Part shown: in pieces, positions 36,815 through 46,537 of the stretch
How the letters are laid out: each line of letters starts with the position of its first letter
Position numbering within the stretch: the stretch's first letter is position 1
Notes under the pieces: model-generated
Told to the model about the DNA's origin: nothing
What the model saw: only the letters and a program-made list of their open reading frames with translations
The model's database searches: none
Made by a program: the position numbers and the translations under genes
From: Nostoc sp. FACHB-892
GTDB taxonomy: Bacteria > Cyanobacteriota > Cyanobacteriia > Cyanobacteriales > Nostocaceae
NCBI RefSeq assembly: GCF_014698795.1
Contig: NZ_JACJTR010000022.1
Coordinates: 1-64,000, forward strand
DNA length: 64,000 nt
Direction of reading: 5' to 3'

Positions 36815-37635
36815 AATCGATATTTATATAGCAGGATGAGATTTTAGATGTAACAATGAAATTAAATTTAGGTAAGTGGTGCTAAAAGCAACACTTGCTT
36901 GATATTATCCATAGTTTAATCGCTTGTTTAGCTAGCGTCATCCTGTGGAGAAAGGTAGAAGTCGATTTCCAGCAAGTTTGGTGTGACCAGAGTAGAGATG
37001 CAGTGATACTCCAAACTCGTGCTATTGTTTACAGACAAGTCTTATAGGATTGCCCCACAGGCTTTTATCCCTCCAAGCTAAACTAGTAGTTAGAGCGATC
37101 GCTTGAATTGTGCCGCCTTGCTCTGGTTCCAAACTTCTCACCCGGCAATTGAAAGTCTTTCTACCGGGAGCGAATACCTCATTGCAGAGGTAAAAATTTA
37201 TGGCTCTGCTAAACTTGCGTTGATAAATTAACACCAATAAACGGCTAAAACAATTGATATAACAAGGTTTGTCTAAAATAAATCAAAGATTTAATAAAAA
37301 TATGCTTTGTTCTTCTTGAACCCTTACTATATAAGCATTTAACCCGATATCAAGTATTATTTTTTTATAACTAGTCTGGGAGAGCCAAATTTATTTACCC
37401 ATGAGTGCTTGATACACATCTATTCCACAGAGATATAAACATGAAGAAACTTTGGCGTTGCTGAATTGAAGTATGAAATTAAAAAATCAAAGATTTCAAA
37501 CTCTTACTCTCTCAGACTTTGCGCCTCTGCATGAGATAAATTCATACTCTTAATCAGCAACGCCGAAACTTTAGCTACAGCAGCCTCTCCCTCCACTACC
37601 ACGATTATCATTCTTATGCAGATTTATTTCGTCAC
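36815..37635. other. Intergenic region upstream of the cyclase
   Basis: 820 bases between divergent genes. It contains one HIP1 site (37096), a 71-codon minus-strand frame with no recognisable features (not called), and the MITE-like element at 37452-37566. Confidence 0.45.
37452..37566. mobile_element. MITE-like element with GGCGTTGCTGA ends
   Basis: GGCGTTGCTGAATTGAAG with TATGAA (37454-37477) is matched in reverse by TTCATACTCTTAATCAGC with AACGCC (37541-37564). The interior contains TGCGCCTCTGC-type words. There are no coding features. The ends match a family I recall as common in Nostoc genomes. Confidence 0.7.
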
Positions 37636-38148
37636 ATGAAGCGAAAATTCCAACAATATTTTTGGCGTTGTGCCCTAGTTGTATTTCTAGCGTTAACTGT
37701 ATGTGGATGGAGTGTACAGCCAGTACAAGCAATGCTGCGTCAACACCATGATTCTCCTGATGTCTTACGCTACCACTCACAAGTATCTATCAAGGATGAA
37801 AAAGGATATGCTTGGCAAGTGCTACTGTTCAAACAGAATTACAGCAGTCCGGTAAAAGACTTACGGTTGCGCTTAGTTGCTTTTCCGGGTGTTGTTGAAA
37901 TTGCTCACACCCAACCATTATTGATTGAGACAGCAGCAGGAAAATTACTGAATGCATCAGATGCATATGCTTTAACTGCACCCGTCCCTAATGTAGGCGA
38001 ATATAACTTAACTGATATCTTGCCTAAATTACCAACAACTGATGCACTCAAAGTCTATGTGCCACTCTCTAGTGGACAGCAATTGGTTCTCAACATATCT
38101 AATACTGTAGTCACTGAGTGGCAATGGCTAGTTACAGAAATTGAGTAA
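37636..38148 (+). CDS. Secreted cyanobacterial protein (DUF3122-like)
   Basis: The 170-residue protein has a signal peptide (about 1-32, cleavage after VQA). The mature part begins LRQHHDSPDVLRYHSQVSIKDE and is beta-rich (AWQVLLFKQ, DLRLRLVAFPG, WQWLVTEIE). I recall this pattern as DUF3122, a family restricted to cyanobacteria. It probably resides in the periplasm or thylakoid lumen. The function is unknown. Confidence 0.8.
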   Translation: MKRKFQQYFWRCALVVFLALTVCGWSVQPVQAMLRQHHDSPDVLRYHSQVSIKDEKGYAWQVLLFKQNYSSPVKDLRLRLVAFPGVVEIAHTQPLLIETAAGKLLNASDAYALTAPVPNVGEYNLTDILPKLPTTDALKVYVPLSSGQQLVLNISNTVVTEWQWLVTEIE

Positions 38149-38266
38149 AAACATTAAATATCAAAATAACCCAATGGTGATGTGGGCTATGATAACTGCC
38201 TTCAAGACAGAAATCCTAGTTTTCATACGCTTGCGACTTCCCACATCACACGCAGCACTTGTAATG

Positions 38267-38554
38267 TTACTCTTGAGGCTCCTCAGAGGTAGGTTCTGAT
38301 TCGGTTTCAAGTTCTTCTGTTTGGACTTTGACTGGAGGTTTAACAGGTTTTGGGCCACGTGCTAGAGCAGGATTCCCCTGTTGTCTGTTTTCTTCCCCAT
38401 ATGATGCTTTTTTTCCTTTGTCAGACGAGCGATTACGAGGTTTTGAGCTTTTGGGGTTGGATTCAATAGGAGGTATAGAATCCGTATTTTCGGAATTGTT
38501 GTCAGCGCTTCCTTGGGACTGACGTTCCGATTTCTTGATTGGGCGTTCTACCAT
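38267..38554 (-). CDS. Small disordered conserved hypothetical protein
   Basis: 95 residues, starting MVERPIKKSERQSQG, very rich in Ser, Pro, Glu, Lys and Asn with no hydrophobic core, so intrinsically disordered. The C-terminus is acidic (TESEPTSEEPQE). I recall similar short proteins in other Nostocales. It stands alone. The function is unknown. Confidence 0.6.
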   Translation of the reverse strand: MVERPIKKSERQSQGSADNNSENTDSIPPIESNPKSSKPRNRSSDKGKKASYGEENRQQGNPALARGPKPVKPPVKVQTEELETESEPTSEEPQE

Positions 38555-38756
38555 TGTTTATTTTTGTAAATTTATCTGTATAGTACATCAGTTTGGTGAT
38601 TATAAAACTGTTGAGTAGCATTTTGTAAAGGTTTTGCTGTCAAAATTACTGAATGGCTATATTTATTGATTTAACCAGAAGCATCCACCCGACTTGATCA
38701 ACAAGCTCAAAAAGCATTCATAACCAATAAGCAATGAACTTACCAAATGTTTAAAT

Positions 38757-38785
38757 GGGTGCGTTATTAATAACGTAACGCACCC
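38757..38785 (-). terminator. Hairpin after tyrA
   Basis: GGGTGCGTTA and TAACGCACCC form a perfect 10-bp stem just past the tyrA stop codon. The GTGCGTTA/TAACGCAC arms belong to a dispersed palindrome family and seem to have been used as a transcript end. Confidence 0.7.
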
Positions 38786-38790
38786 TAAAA

Positions 38791-39630
38791 CTAATCAACA
38801 AAATCAGGTCGTGCTTTCCCTGTTAATTTCAACTTTTGCTCTAAAACTGCCCAATCTTCTTGCTCAATTAAGTTAGTCAACTCATCGAGATTGTGACGAT
38901 ACTGTTGCAGCGATCGCAGCAGTGCCTGACGATTATACCGTGCCATCATCACACCCAACTCTGGATTCCCACCACCTACACGACTGGTATCCCGAAAGCC
39001 TGAACTAGCTAACTTTTGAGCTAATTCCAAAACATCGGGGTCAGTTTCACTCAAACAAGCAGCAATCAACGAGGAACTGACCATTACAGGTAAATGAGAA
39101 ATCCAACTAACAGCGCGGTCATGTTGCTCAGGTTGACAATAGTAGATATTAGCCCCAAGCGATCGCACAATTTCTTCCACAACCGTAATTGCACTAGTTG
39201 GTGTTGTATTTATTGGTGTCAGCACATAAGGTTTATCAACAAATAAATCTCGCTGTGCAGCTTCTATGCCACTGTCTGTCCTTCCCGCCATTGGGTGACC
39301 GCCGATAAAATTATCCCAGAGGGGAGAAATTGCCTTAACTATCTCTGCTTTCGCCGATCCCACATCAGTTATGACAGTAGCAGCAGACAAATGAGCGATC
39401 ATCTGCTCAAATTGGGGCACAATAAGCGCTAGAGGTGTACAAATAAATACAACCTCTGCGGCTGCCAACAGGCTCAGATCAACGGATGCTTGATCAACAC
39501 TGCCGAGAGCAACTGCTTTTTGACATGTGGCTTCACGGCGACTGACTCCTAAGATATGATGTCCTTGCGATCGCAAATCAAAACCCAAAGATCCGCCTAT
39601 CAGTCCCAGTCCTAAAATCCCAATATTCAT
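38791..39630 (-). CDS. tyrA: Prephenate/arogenate dehydrogenase
   Basis: TyrA makes the tyrosine precursor by oxidative decarboxylation; cyanobacterial enzymes usually use arogenate and NADP+. The 279-residue protein (from the ATG at 39630, MNIGILGLGLIGGSLG) has the Rossmann GxGxxGG motif at its N-terminus. GGHPMAG carries the catalytic-region His, and HDRAVSWISHLP carries the second conserved His. An ATG five codons upstream (39645) is also possible. It is divergent from the pentapeptide-repeat gene. Confidence 0.92.
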   Translation of the reverse strand: MNIGILGLGLIGGSLGFDLRSQGHHILGVSRREATCQKAVALGSVDQASVDLSLLAAAEVVFICTPLALIVPQFEQMIAHLSAATVITDVGSAKAEIVKAISPLWDNFIGGHPMAGRTDSGIEAAQRDLFVDKPYVLTPINTTPTSAITVVEEIVRSLGANIYYCQPEQHDRAVSWISHLPVMVSSSLIAACLSETDPDVLELAQKLASSGFRDTSRVGGGNPELGVMMARYNRQALLRSLQQYRHNLDELTNLIEQEDWAVLEQKLKLTGKARPDFVD

Positions 39631-39699
39631 TTTTGATTTTGACATTCCGTTTTTATGACTTTACCAACTATTAAAGTTGGCATCCAAGGGGTAGCATCA

Positions 39700-41274
39700 A
39701 TGACTGTAGAGGAATTACTGGAACAATACGCAGCAGGAGTCTTAAACTTTAATGGTGTTGACCTTGCAGAAGCTAACCTGAGTGGGGCCAAACTCAGTGG
39801 GGTGAATCTTAGCAATGCTAATTTGAGTATAGTCAACCTGAGCGGCGCGAATCTGAGTGAAGCTAACTTGAGCAATGCCAAGCTGAATGTAGCAAGACTA
39901 AGTGGCGCGAATTTATGTAGCGCCATCTTGAACAACGCTAGTCTCAACGTCGCTAATTTGATTCGAGCGGATCTAGGTCGCGCTCAACTTAGAGGAGCTT
40001 TATTGATTCGTGCCGAGTTAATTCGTGCTGACCTTAGTCGCGCCGACCTGTTGGAGGCTAATCTCACCAGCGCCGATCTGCGAGAAGCAACACTCCGCCA
40101 AGCGAATCTCCGCCACGCTAACTTGAGTGAGGCTGTCTTAAAAGGCGCTTCTTTAACGGGAGCCAACTTGGAGATGGCTAACTTAAATGCTAGTGACCTC
40201 AGTCGTTGTGACTTGAGCGGTGCAAACTTGCGAGACACCGAACTCAGACAAGCGAATCTCAGCCATACTAACTTGAGCGGAGCAGATTTGAGTGGAGCGA
40301 ATCTCCGGTGGGCAGATTTGAGCGGTGCAAATCTTCGGTGGGCAGATTTGAGCGGCGCAAAGTTGAGCGGAGCTAATTTAAGTGGCGCAGATTTAAGCAA
40401 TGCCAATTTAACGAATACAATTTTCATCCACGCAAATTTAACTCAGGTCAAATTAATTAGGGCGGAATGGATTGGTGCTGATTTAACAGGGGCAACTTTA
40501 ACAGGAGCAAAGCTTTATGCTACCTCCAGATTTGGTTTAAAAACCGAAGGTATGATTTGTGAATGGGTTGATCTTAGCCCCGCAGGCGATCGCTCCATTA
40601 TCCAAAACTTCCATGCCGAAGACTCACGAGATTTTTTTAACGAAACACCGCCAACAATCAGAATTATTGTTGATGCCGCCCTAGAACACGAAGCCAATTT
40701 TGCTCTTGCTGGTGCTTATTATCAAATTGCTCAGGAATACCGGGGGCTGAAACAACCCCCAAGCATGGAAAGTGGGCGTCGTCGAACTGTTTTCACATTT
40801 CATCTAGATAGTGATGAAGCATTATTTTCTACTGCTTACATTGTGATTCTTCCCTTTCTAGATGCGGTATCTACCCAAAAGAATATTTCCAGAATGGTGG
40901 AAATGATTAACAATGAAGTTGTTGCAAACCAAAATTTAAAATCGCTAAAATCACCCCAGAGCGTGAAAGAATTAAATATTCTTATAGAGCAAGCGATGAG
41001 TCAGGCTACAACAATTAAACAGATGAAAAAAAATATCGAAGTAGCTGCAAAATTAAATTTTTGTAAAGCGCCAACCCAAATAATTTTAACGAATTCCAGC
41101 GCCCACACTTTGATTGCCCATGACAATCCTCATTTTGGAAAAAGATTTATTAATCGCTCTGCTCTCAATGCTCCAGCTTATGATGATAACTCTAGTGAAG
41201 CAACAAAATATATATTACCATCGTTGAATATGGTTATGGATTTTGTCAAAGGATTTCACAATATTAGTTATTAG
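39700..41274 (+). CDS. Pentapeptide-repeat protein with C-terminal domain of unknown function
   Basis: The protein is 524 residues from the ATG at 39700 (MTVEELLEQYAAG), a start typical of these proteins in Nostoc; the frame is open to 39655, only a few bases from tyrA. Residues about 18-270 are A(D/N)Lxx pentapeptide repeats forming a right-handed square helix. One pair (GANLRWADLS, 40303-40350) is duplicated exactly at DNA level. The remaining 240 residues form a separate, mixed domain (VDAALEHEANFALAGAYYQIAQEY, TFHLDSDEALFSTAYIVILP) that I do not recognise. It may be cotranscribed with the next two genes. Confidence 0.85.
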   Translation: MTVEELLEQYAAGVLNFNGVDLAEANLSGAKLSGVNLSNANLSIVNLSGANLSEANLSNAKLNVARLSGANLCSAILNNASLNVANLIRADLGRAQLRGALLIRAELIRADLSRADLLEANLTSADLREATLRQANLRHANLSEAVLKGASLTGANLEMANLNASDLSRCDLSGANLRDTELRQANLSHTNLSGADLSGANLRWADLSGANLRWADLSGAKLSGANLSGADLSNANLTNTIFIHANLTQVKLIRAEWIGADLTGATLTGAKLYATSRFGLKTEGMICEWVDLSPAGDRSIIQNFHAEDSRDFFNETPPTIRIIVDAALEHEANFALAGAYYQIAQEYRGLKQPPSMESGRRRTVFTFHLDSDEALFSTAYIVILPFLDAVSTQKNISRMVEMINNEVVANQNLKSLKSPQSVKELNILIEQAMSQATTIKQMKKNIEVAAKLNFCKAPTQIILTNSSAHTLIAHDNPHFGKRFINRSALNAPAYDDNSSEATKYILPSLNMVMDFVKGFHNISY

Positions 41275-41341
41275 TTATGGGATATTAGATATTATTTATA
41301 AAACTAATTACTAATGAAAAAAATGAAATTTGGAGGAAAGA

Positions 41342-41935
41342 ATGCGCGATAGCTTTAATAGAATGATTGGTCGAACTCGCTATGTAGTCTTTCGCCTATT
41401 TCTGCACTTAGGGGGAGGTGAAGTAGCACCAATTTTGGGAGTATTAAATAGTGCAGGACGAGATGCGATCGATGCCGATGGTGATTTAGAAGTTTTGGGA
41501 GAAGGATTAGTAGAAATTAGCCAAACCTTACTGCAATACGATGAATATTGGCTTTCTGCTGCTAACGAAGGTGACGTATTTTTTGATGAAGGCGAGGCAG
41601 GAGATTACGTGAATGAATTATTTACTGACTCTGCCCAAAGATATCTCAGTGAACCAGATTATAGTTCTGGCTCTGGATTGAATGAACCTTTATCTATACC
41701 TGTAACCCGCAATGTCATTGTGATGCTTACAGTAGCTTATGAAGGAGAAGTACCAGAGCTAGAAACTGATCTTTCTAACGTTCAAGCACTGAAAGAAGGA
41801 TTGAAAGCATTGATAAATTTGCATTATAAACATAGATTGAAAGCAATCCAAGTACATTTCTCGCCAGCACAATTAGGCGATGAACTCACTAGCGACCAAC
41901 TGTTGCAATATTATCCAGAATTGATTCCTTTGTAA
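41342..41935 (+). CDS. DUF1517-family protein
   Basis: The protein is 197 residues from the ATG at 41342. I chose this start because GGAGG lies five bases before it (41332-41336); an upstream TTG start would read through that Shine-Dalgarno sequence. The body (RYVVFRLFLHLGGGEVAPILGVLN, VTRNVIVMLTVAYEGEVPEL, KAIQVHFSPAQLGDELT) fits DUF1517 as I recall it, a family of plants and cyanobacteria with unknown function. It is 67 bases after the pentapeptide gene and 70 bases before the lipoprotein gene. Confidence 0.75.
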   Translation: MRDSFNRMIGRTRYVVFRLFLHLGGGEVAPILGVLNSAGRDAIDADGDLEVLGEGLVEISQTLLQYDEYWLSAANEGDVFFDEGEAGDYVNELFTDSAQRYLSEPDYSSGSGLNEPLSIPVTRNVIVMLTVAYEGEVPELETDLSNVQALKEGLKALINLHYKHRLKAIQVHFSPAQLGDELTSDQLLQYYPELIPL

Positions 41936-42005
41936 TCTGTTGGGTAGTCCGTACTTACTACTCATATCGAGAAATTGTTAAGCTTGGAGATAGGACAATA
42001 ATCCA

Positions 42006-42896
42006 ATGATCATGACCATAGTGCGTAAATTTACAGCCGTTTTTTTAGCTATGAGTTTGTGCCTGACAACAGTAGCCTGTGGGGGAGGAGAGCAAAATAC
42101 CACTACCCCTCCAGCTAAGAACGTTAGCCAAACTTCTCCTAACACCAAGCTGAGTGACGGAGAGTATCAAATACAGCAAGCTACATACGACGATGCAACT
42201 GGTGAATACAGCTTGTTTTTGCTTAACAATAATCCCCCAACCTTTGCAACCGAAAATTTGCAAATGGCACGGTTAACTGATGATGAAATCAAGCAGGGCA
42301 AGAAAACCTATCTGAAGGTAGAAAATGGACAACCTATTTTATATCTTACGGAAGACTTTAAAATCGAGTACGTCCACAATGTTACCGAGAATAAAGTCAA
42401 TCCTCAAACAGGACAACAAGAGACGGTTGTAGTCCGTCGAGAAAATAGCTTCTGGGCACCATTTGCTGGGTCTGTGGCTGGTAGCTTGGCGGGTCAGGCA
42501 ATTGGTAGTATGTTGTTTAGACCTCAGTATTATGTACCCCCTGTCTATCAATCAGGTCAAGGATTGACTGGTTTTGGTGGATATGGCGGAAGCTATGGCC
42601 AAGCAGTTCAAAGCTATCAAACTCGCTACAATACACAACCTGCAGCCGTGAGAAATCGCACTGCGTTCCGCAATACAGGGACAATTAGAAGGTCATATCC
42701 TGGTAATTCAACTGTACGCAATGCACCGCGTAGCACTACTGGTAATAACCGTCCTTCTGGTTCTGGTTTTGGTGGTAGCACGTTGCGACCCTCTGGCAGA
42801 GCCACTTCACCCAGACGTAATTCTGGTAGTGGTTTTGGTAGTGGACGTAGTTCAGCACCCCGCCGCTCAACTGGTTTCGGCAGCAGACGGCGTTAG
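42006..42896 (+). CDS. Lipoprotein with Gly/Ser/Arg-rich C-terminus
   Basis: The 296-residue protein has a lipobox (LTTVACGGG) with lipid-modified Cys near residue 25. Residues 40-150 form a soluble domain. AGSLAGQAIGSML (about 159-171) looks like a glycine-zipper membrane segment. The last 100 residues are low-complexity and strongly basic (SGSGFGSGRSSAPRR, STGFGSRRR). It is probably anchored in the outer or plasma membrane. A strong terminator follows. The function is unknown. Confidence 0.75.
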   Translation: MIMTIVRKFTAVFLAMSLCLTTVACGGGEQNTTTPPAKNVSQTSPNTKLSDGEYQIQQATYDDATGEYSLFLLNNNPPTFATENLQMARLTDDEIKQGKKTYLKVENGQPILYLTEDFKIEYVHNVTENKVNPQTGQQETVVVRRENSFWAPFAGSVAGSLAGQAIGSMLFRPQYYVPPVYQSGQGLTGFGGYGGSYGQAVQSYQTRYNTQPAAVRNRTAFRNTGTIRRSYPGNSTVRNAPRSTTGNNRPSGSGFGGSTLRPSGRATSPRRNSGSGFGSGRSSAPRRSTGFGSRRR

Positions 42897-42953
42897 GATA
42901 TTTCAAATTAATAAATAGACTGCCTAAGAAGTGAAGGTAGTGTGTTGCATAAA

Positions 42954-42996
42954 GAAGTCGGAGGCTAACAAGTTAACCCTCCGGCTTCTATTTTTG
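42954..42996 (+). terminator. Intrinsic terminator after the lipoprotein gene
   Basis: GAAGTCGGAGG (42954-42964) pairs with CCTCCGGCTTC (42978-42988) with one G-T wobble. An inner TAAC/GTTA stem extends it, and a T run (42992-42996) follows. Confidence 0.88.
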
Positions 42997-43024
42997 TATG
43001 CAATTGGTGACGGTTAATTATGAA

Positions 43025-43303
43025 TTATTCAGTAAAATAGTATGAAATACTAAATACAAATATTGCTAATAGAACAGGAACCATTTTATTAAAGTCTATT
43101 TGCTTTTTTTGAACCATTTCTAAACAAGCCATTGGAATCATTAAAGGCCAGAAGATAGTTGTGACCAAAAACATTACAACCGATAAAAATTTGTCTTCTG
43201 GAGTGGAAGCAGGATGACGTAGGGAGAATATTAACCAATTTATTAAAAAATAACATGTCATTAACAGGTAACCAATAGTTAAAGTCAGTTGTATCTGATT
43301 CAT
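43025..43303 (-). CDS. Small three-helix membrane protein
   Basis: The protein is 92 residues from the ATG at 43303 (MNQIQLTLTIGYLL), chosen because AGGAG lies about ten bases upstream on the minus strand; the frame is open 24 codons further. Three hydrophobic segments are visible: LTIGYLLMTCYFLINWLIF, FLSVVMFLVTTIFWPLMIPM and VPVLLAIFVFSISYYF. The family is not recognised and the function unknown. Confidence 0.65.
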   Translation of the reverse strand: MNQIQLTLTIGYLLMTCYFLINWLIFSLRHPASTPEDKFLSVVMFLVTTIFWPLMIPMACLEMVQKKQIDFNKMVPVLLAIFVFSISYYFTE

Positions 43304-43502
43304 TGTAAGTACTCCTGAAGTTATTTGAGCTTTACTATAGCCCAATACAGATAACACAGATACTCGTAGGTACACGACAATGCTTTGTCCCTAGCCAGTA
43401 CTCATTCAAATGAGAATCGCTATAAATTTTCTAGCGTTGCAGAGAAAGCGCGATAATTTGGCAACTTCTAAAATTCCCCCCTGCCTCCGCTGCTCTTCTT
43501 TC

Positions 43503-45452
43503 TCACCCGCCGACATGAACGCCAGGACGCATCTGGGGATTCTTTTCAGCCCGACGGAGCACTTCACGGGTGACCACAGCAATATCGCCTTCCCCAAACA
43601 AGATAAAACGTAGTAAATATTGTATTGGGTTGCCCTCAGCCCAGCCGAAGTAGGCATGGGGAATCTTACCTGTTTGGTCACGAATATAAAGCAGTAAAGC
43701 CGCGATCGCATTAGGTACTGCTGCACTCTCAGCCCGGAGGATGCGATAATCACCAACTTGTACCCCTTTTACATTGATGACATCCGCAAACTCCGAAGCA
43801 TCTGATACCTGAATCTCTAGAAAAAGAATTGGATCGTTGGGTGGAATATGATTATCCTCGCGTACCTCTTTCTCTTTCATAAAATATTCTAGGACATCGC
43901 CCTTATTTAACCGATTTGCAATCAGTCGTATTTCCCCTTGGCTCTCTTCGGCAAGAAATTGGCTAGCAAGTTCGTCAATTTCAATCCGCTCTGCTCGCAG
44001 TTCTGTTGAACGCCAAACACGAGAAACCAGCGAGGTAAAAATGATTGCACCGATGAATAACCCAGCGATCCTAATGCCTTCTGGTCTTTCGATGATATTA
44101 ACAATAGTGGTGTATATAAATAGCAGTGTGATAATGCCAAAAACGAGTCTTGCCCGCTTCTGTCTGTGACGGTGGGCTGATAAGGTTACGGCAAAGGCGG
44201 CTGAGGTAATTAACACAAGCACACCAGTTGCATAAGCCCCACCTTGGGCTTCCACGTTTGCCCGAAAGATAATTGTGACAACAAAGGCGATCGCTGTGTA
44301 GACTAACACTAAAGGTCGCGTTGCTCGTGCCCAATTGGGTGCCATGCCATAGCGTGGTAAGTACCGAGGCACAATATTCAGCAACCCTGCCATTGCAGAT
44401 GCACCTGCAAACCACAAAATGGAAATAGTACTTAAATCGTAAGTTGTGCCAAAGCCATCGCCTAGATATAGATGTGCCAGGTAGGCAAGGGCCCGTCCAT
44501 TGGCTTTGCCCCCAGATGCAAATTCTGCGGTTGGAATCAGTAGAGTGGTTATAAAGCTGCTGGTAAGCAAAAAGAAGCTCATAATTAGAGCAGCACTGGT
44601 AAGCAGCTTGCGTGTATTCCGAATCCGCCCTTTGCGATGCTCTTGAGTATCGCTGCTGTTACCTTCAACAAGGGGCATAACGGTCACGCCAGTCTCAAAA
44701 CCTGACAATCCTAGCGCTAGCTTGGGAAATATAAGGAGAGCTATGCCGATTAGTAGAAAAGGATTGGAATTGCGTGTAAAAATTGCAGTCTGCCAGTTAG
44801 CGATCGCTTCTGGGTGAGTTAAAATCTGATACAAACCGACGCTAGTCACAATGAAGTTTAACAGCAGATAAACTCCCACCAAAAATACTGCAATACCAAT
44901 CGCTTCTCGGAAACCTCTCAAGAAAACTGCGCCTAGTAATACAACTAATATCAGGGTGATTGCGATCGTCTGATTGTGAAGCCAATGTGGGGTAAGCGGA
45001 TTTTCGATAATATGGGCTGTGGCATCGGCAGCTGACAAGGTAATGGTAATAATAAAGTCAGTTGCCACAAACCCGAGCAAGCATAGCACAAGTAATTTGC
45101 CTTGCCACCAAGGGAGCAAACGCTCTAACATTGCGATCGACCCTTCACCATGAGGGCTTTCGGCAGCAATGCGCCGATAGATTGGCAATGCTCCAAAGAG
45201 CGTCAGCAAAACTAGAATTAAGGTAGCTAAAGGAGAAAGAGCGCCAGCCGCTAGTGCTGCAATCCCAGGTTGATAGCCAAGGGTTGAAAAATAATCTACA
45301 CCAGTCAAGCACATCACCTGCCACCAAGGATGTTGGCGATGTGGTTCTTCCTTGCGGTAGGGGCCTTCCTTTTCTCCTCGGTCTTCTTCAAGCAACCAGT
45401 GGATTAACTGGCTACTAAGCCGTTTTGTTGAAACAATTGATTTAGCCATCAA
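43503..45452 (-). CDS. APC-superfamily permease (amino-acid-transporter type)
   Basis: The 649-residue integral membrane protein has about twelve hydrophobic segments between residues 45 and 480. It begins WWQVMCLTGVDYFSTLGYQPG, the unwound TM1 region typical of APC transporters. The last 170 residues are soluble (RSTELRAERIEIDELASQFL to GVHVGG) and may be a cytoplasmic regulatory domain. HGEGSIAMLERLLPWWQGK in the TM2-TM3 region is shared with cyanobacterial proteins annotated as amino acid transporters. The substrate is unknown. Confidence 0.8.
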   Translation of the reverse strand: MMAKSIVSTKRLSSQLIHWLLEEDRGEKEGPYRKEEPHRQHPWWQVMCLTGVDYFSTLGYQPGIAALAAGALSPLATLILVLLTLFGALPIYRRIAAESPHGEGSIAMLERLLPWWQGKLLVLCLLGFVATDFIITITLSAADATAHIIENPLTPHWLHNQTIAITLILVVLLGAVFLRGFREAIGIAVFLVGVYLLLNFIVTSVGLYQILTHPEAIANWQTAIFTRNSNPFLLIGIALLIFPKLALGLSGFETGVTVMPLVEGNSSDTQEHRKGRIRNTRKLLTSAALIMSFFLLTSSFITTLLIPTAEFASGGKANGRALAYLAHLYLGDGFGTTYDLSTISILWFAGASAMAGLLNIVPRYLPRYGMAPNWARATRPLVLVYTAIAFVVTIIFRANVEAQGGAYATGVLVLITSAAFAVTLSAHRHRQKRARLVFGIITLLFIYTTIVNIIERPEGIRIAGLFIGAIIFTSLVSRVWRSTELRAERIEIDELASQFLAEESQGEIRLIANRLNKGDVLEYFMKEKEVREDNHIPPNDPILFLEIQVSDASEFADVINVKGVQVGDYRILRAESAAVPNAIAALLLYIRDQTGKIPHAYFGWAEGNPIQYLLRFILFGEGDIAVVTREVLRRAEKNPQMRPGVHVGG

Positions 45453-46060
45453 ATACGGTTGTGTTGCAAAAGTTGGCTTTGTGGTTTATGAAAATTTTCA
45501 ACTACAAAGGTATAGCACTATCATTGTAGATTAAGCATACTGTCCTATTGACAAAATAATAGTAGTTCTTCGTAGACATTTGGCGTATCAATATCAATAT
45601 ATCTATTGCAACTTATGGTATGTAAATAATCAATATTGTTGGGTATGTTTTTTAATTAACACCTTAGGACCTTCAAGCTCCATCAGTTATAAAGAAAAGG
45701 CAATGCTAGGTAAGGCAGGTACGTAATTAAAAACTTTCTCCTAGTAGGTTGTTTTAAAAGCCACGGAAGGAATAATTTTGGTATTTTGACTTAGCCATTT
45801 TGATGTTGTAGAAATTAGCAAACAGCCGAACATTATTCATCTTTTGCATAGGCTGGATTTCGATAGCATTGAGAATTTTATACTTTAAGCGAGCCTATAA
45901 ATATTAATAATGTCAGATTGTAATTATTGTCTGGATAGTGCGGTTGTACAAATATTATCTATGGAAAACTTTATCACAGAAAAGAGTATTTTGTTGTGTA
46001 GATGATCTAGTCAGCACAATAAACATTTAAAATCTCTAGCAGATGAGTAGGTAGATTGGT
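45453..46060. other. Intergenic, nothing recognised
   Basis: 608 AT-rich bases between the divergent permease and HIT genes. No repeats, hairpins or frames of note were seen. Confidence 0.4.
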
Positions 46061-46411
46061 ATGAGTGAAACTACAGAAACGATTTTCAGCAAAATCATTC
46101 GGCGGGAAATTCCCGTTGATATTGTTTATGAGGATGATTTAGCCCTGGCATTCAAAGACATCCACCCCCAAGCGCCTGTTCACATCCTCGTCATTCCCAA
46201 AAAACCCATTCCCACACTAGCTGATGCTGAATCTCAGGATCATGCTGTATTGGGGCATCTTTTGTTAACCGCCAAACGTGTTGCAAAAGAAGCTGGACTG
46301 GAAAACGGTTATCGAGTTGTCATCAACACTGGTGATGATGGTGGCCAGACAGTCTACCACTTACATCTGCATATTTTAGGAGGACGGCAGTTGAGCTGGC
46401 CGCCTGGTTGA
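46061..46411 (+). CDS. HIT-family nucleotide-binding protein (HINT type)
   Basis: The 116-residue protein has the histidine triad HLHLHILGG near the C-terminus (about 101-109). The N-terminal TIFSKIIRREIPVDIVYEDD and middle PVHILVIPKKPI segments are typical of HINT/PKCI-1 proteins. Members hydrolyse AMP-linked phosphoramidates and form homodimers. The length is normal. It lies just upstream of recR on the same strand. Confidence 0.93.
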   Translation: MSETTETIFSKIIRREIPVDIVYEDDLALAFKDIHPQAPVHILVIPKKPIPTLADAESQDHAVLGHLLLTAKRVAKEAGLENGYRVVINTGDDGGQTVYHLHLHILGGRQLSWPPG

Positions 46412-46537
46412 TAAAACCATAAAACCTGATGAATTGTGTCTCTAGATGCGATTCATCACTAAATCATCAACGCTCCCTTCCAAAAGTCTGTAGGAATGTC
46501 ATCATAGTTAAGGTAAAAACATTCTGGAGATAAGACA

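Noticed and set aside
37022..37237. 71-codon minus-strand ORF upstream of the cyclase gene
   Set aside because: No recognisable domain, no ribosome-binding site, and it lies in a gap with palindromic words; coding support is too weak.
39984..40427. 147-codon minus-strand ORF inside the pentapeptide gene
   Set aside because: It is the antisense shadow of the regular repeats, which keep the opposite strand open.
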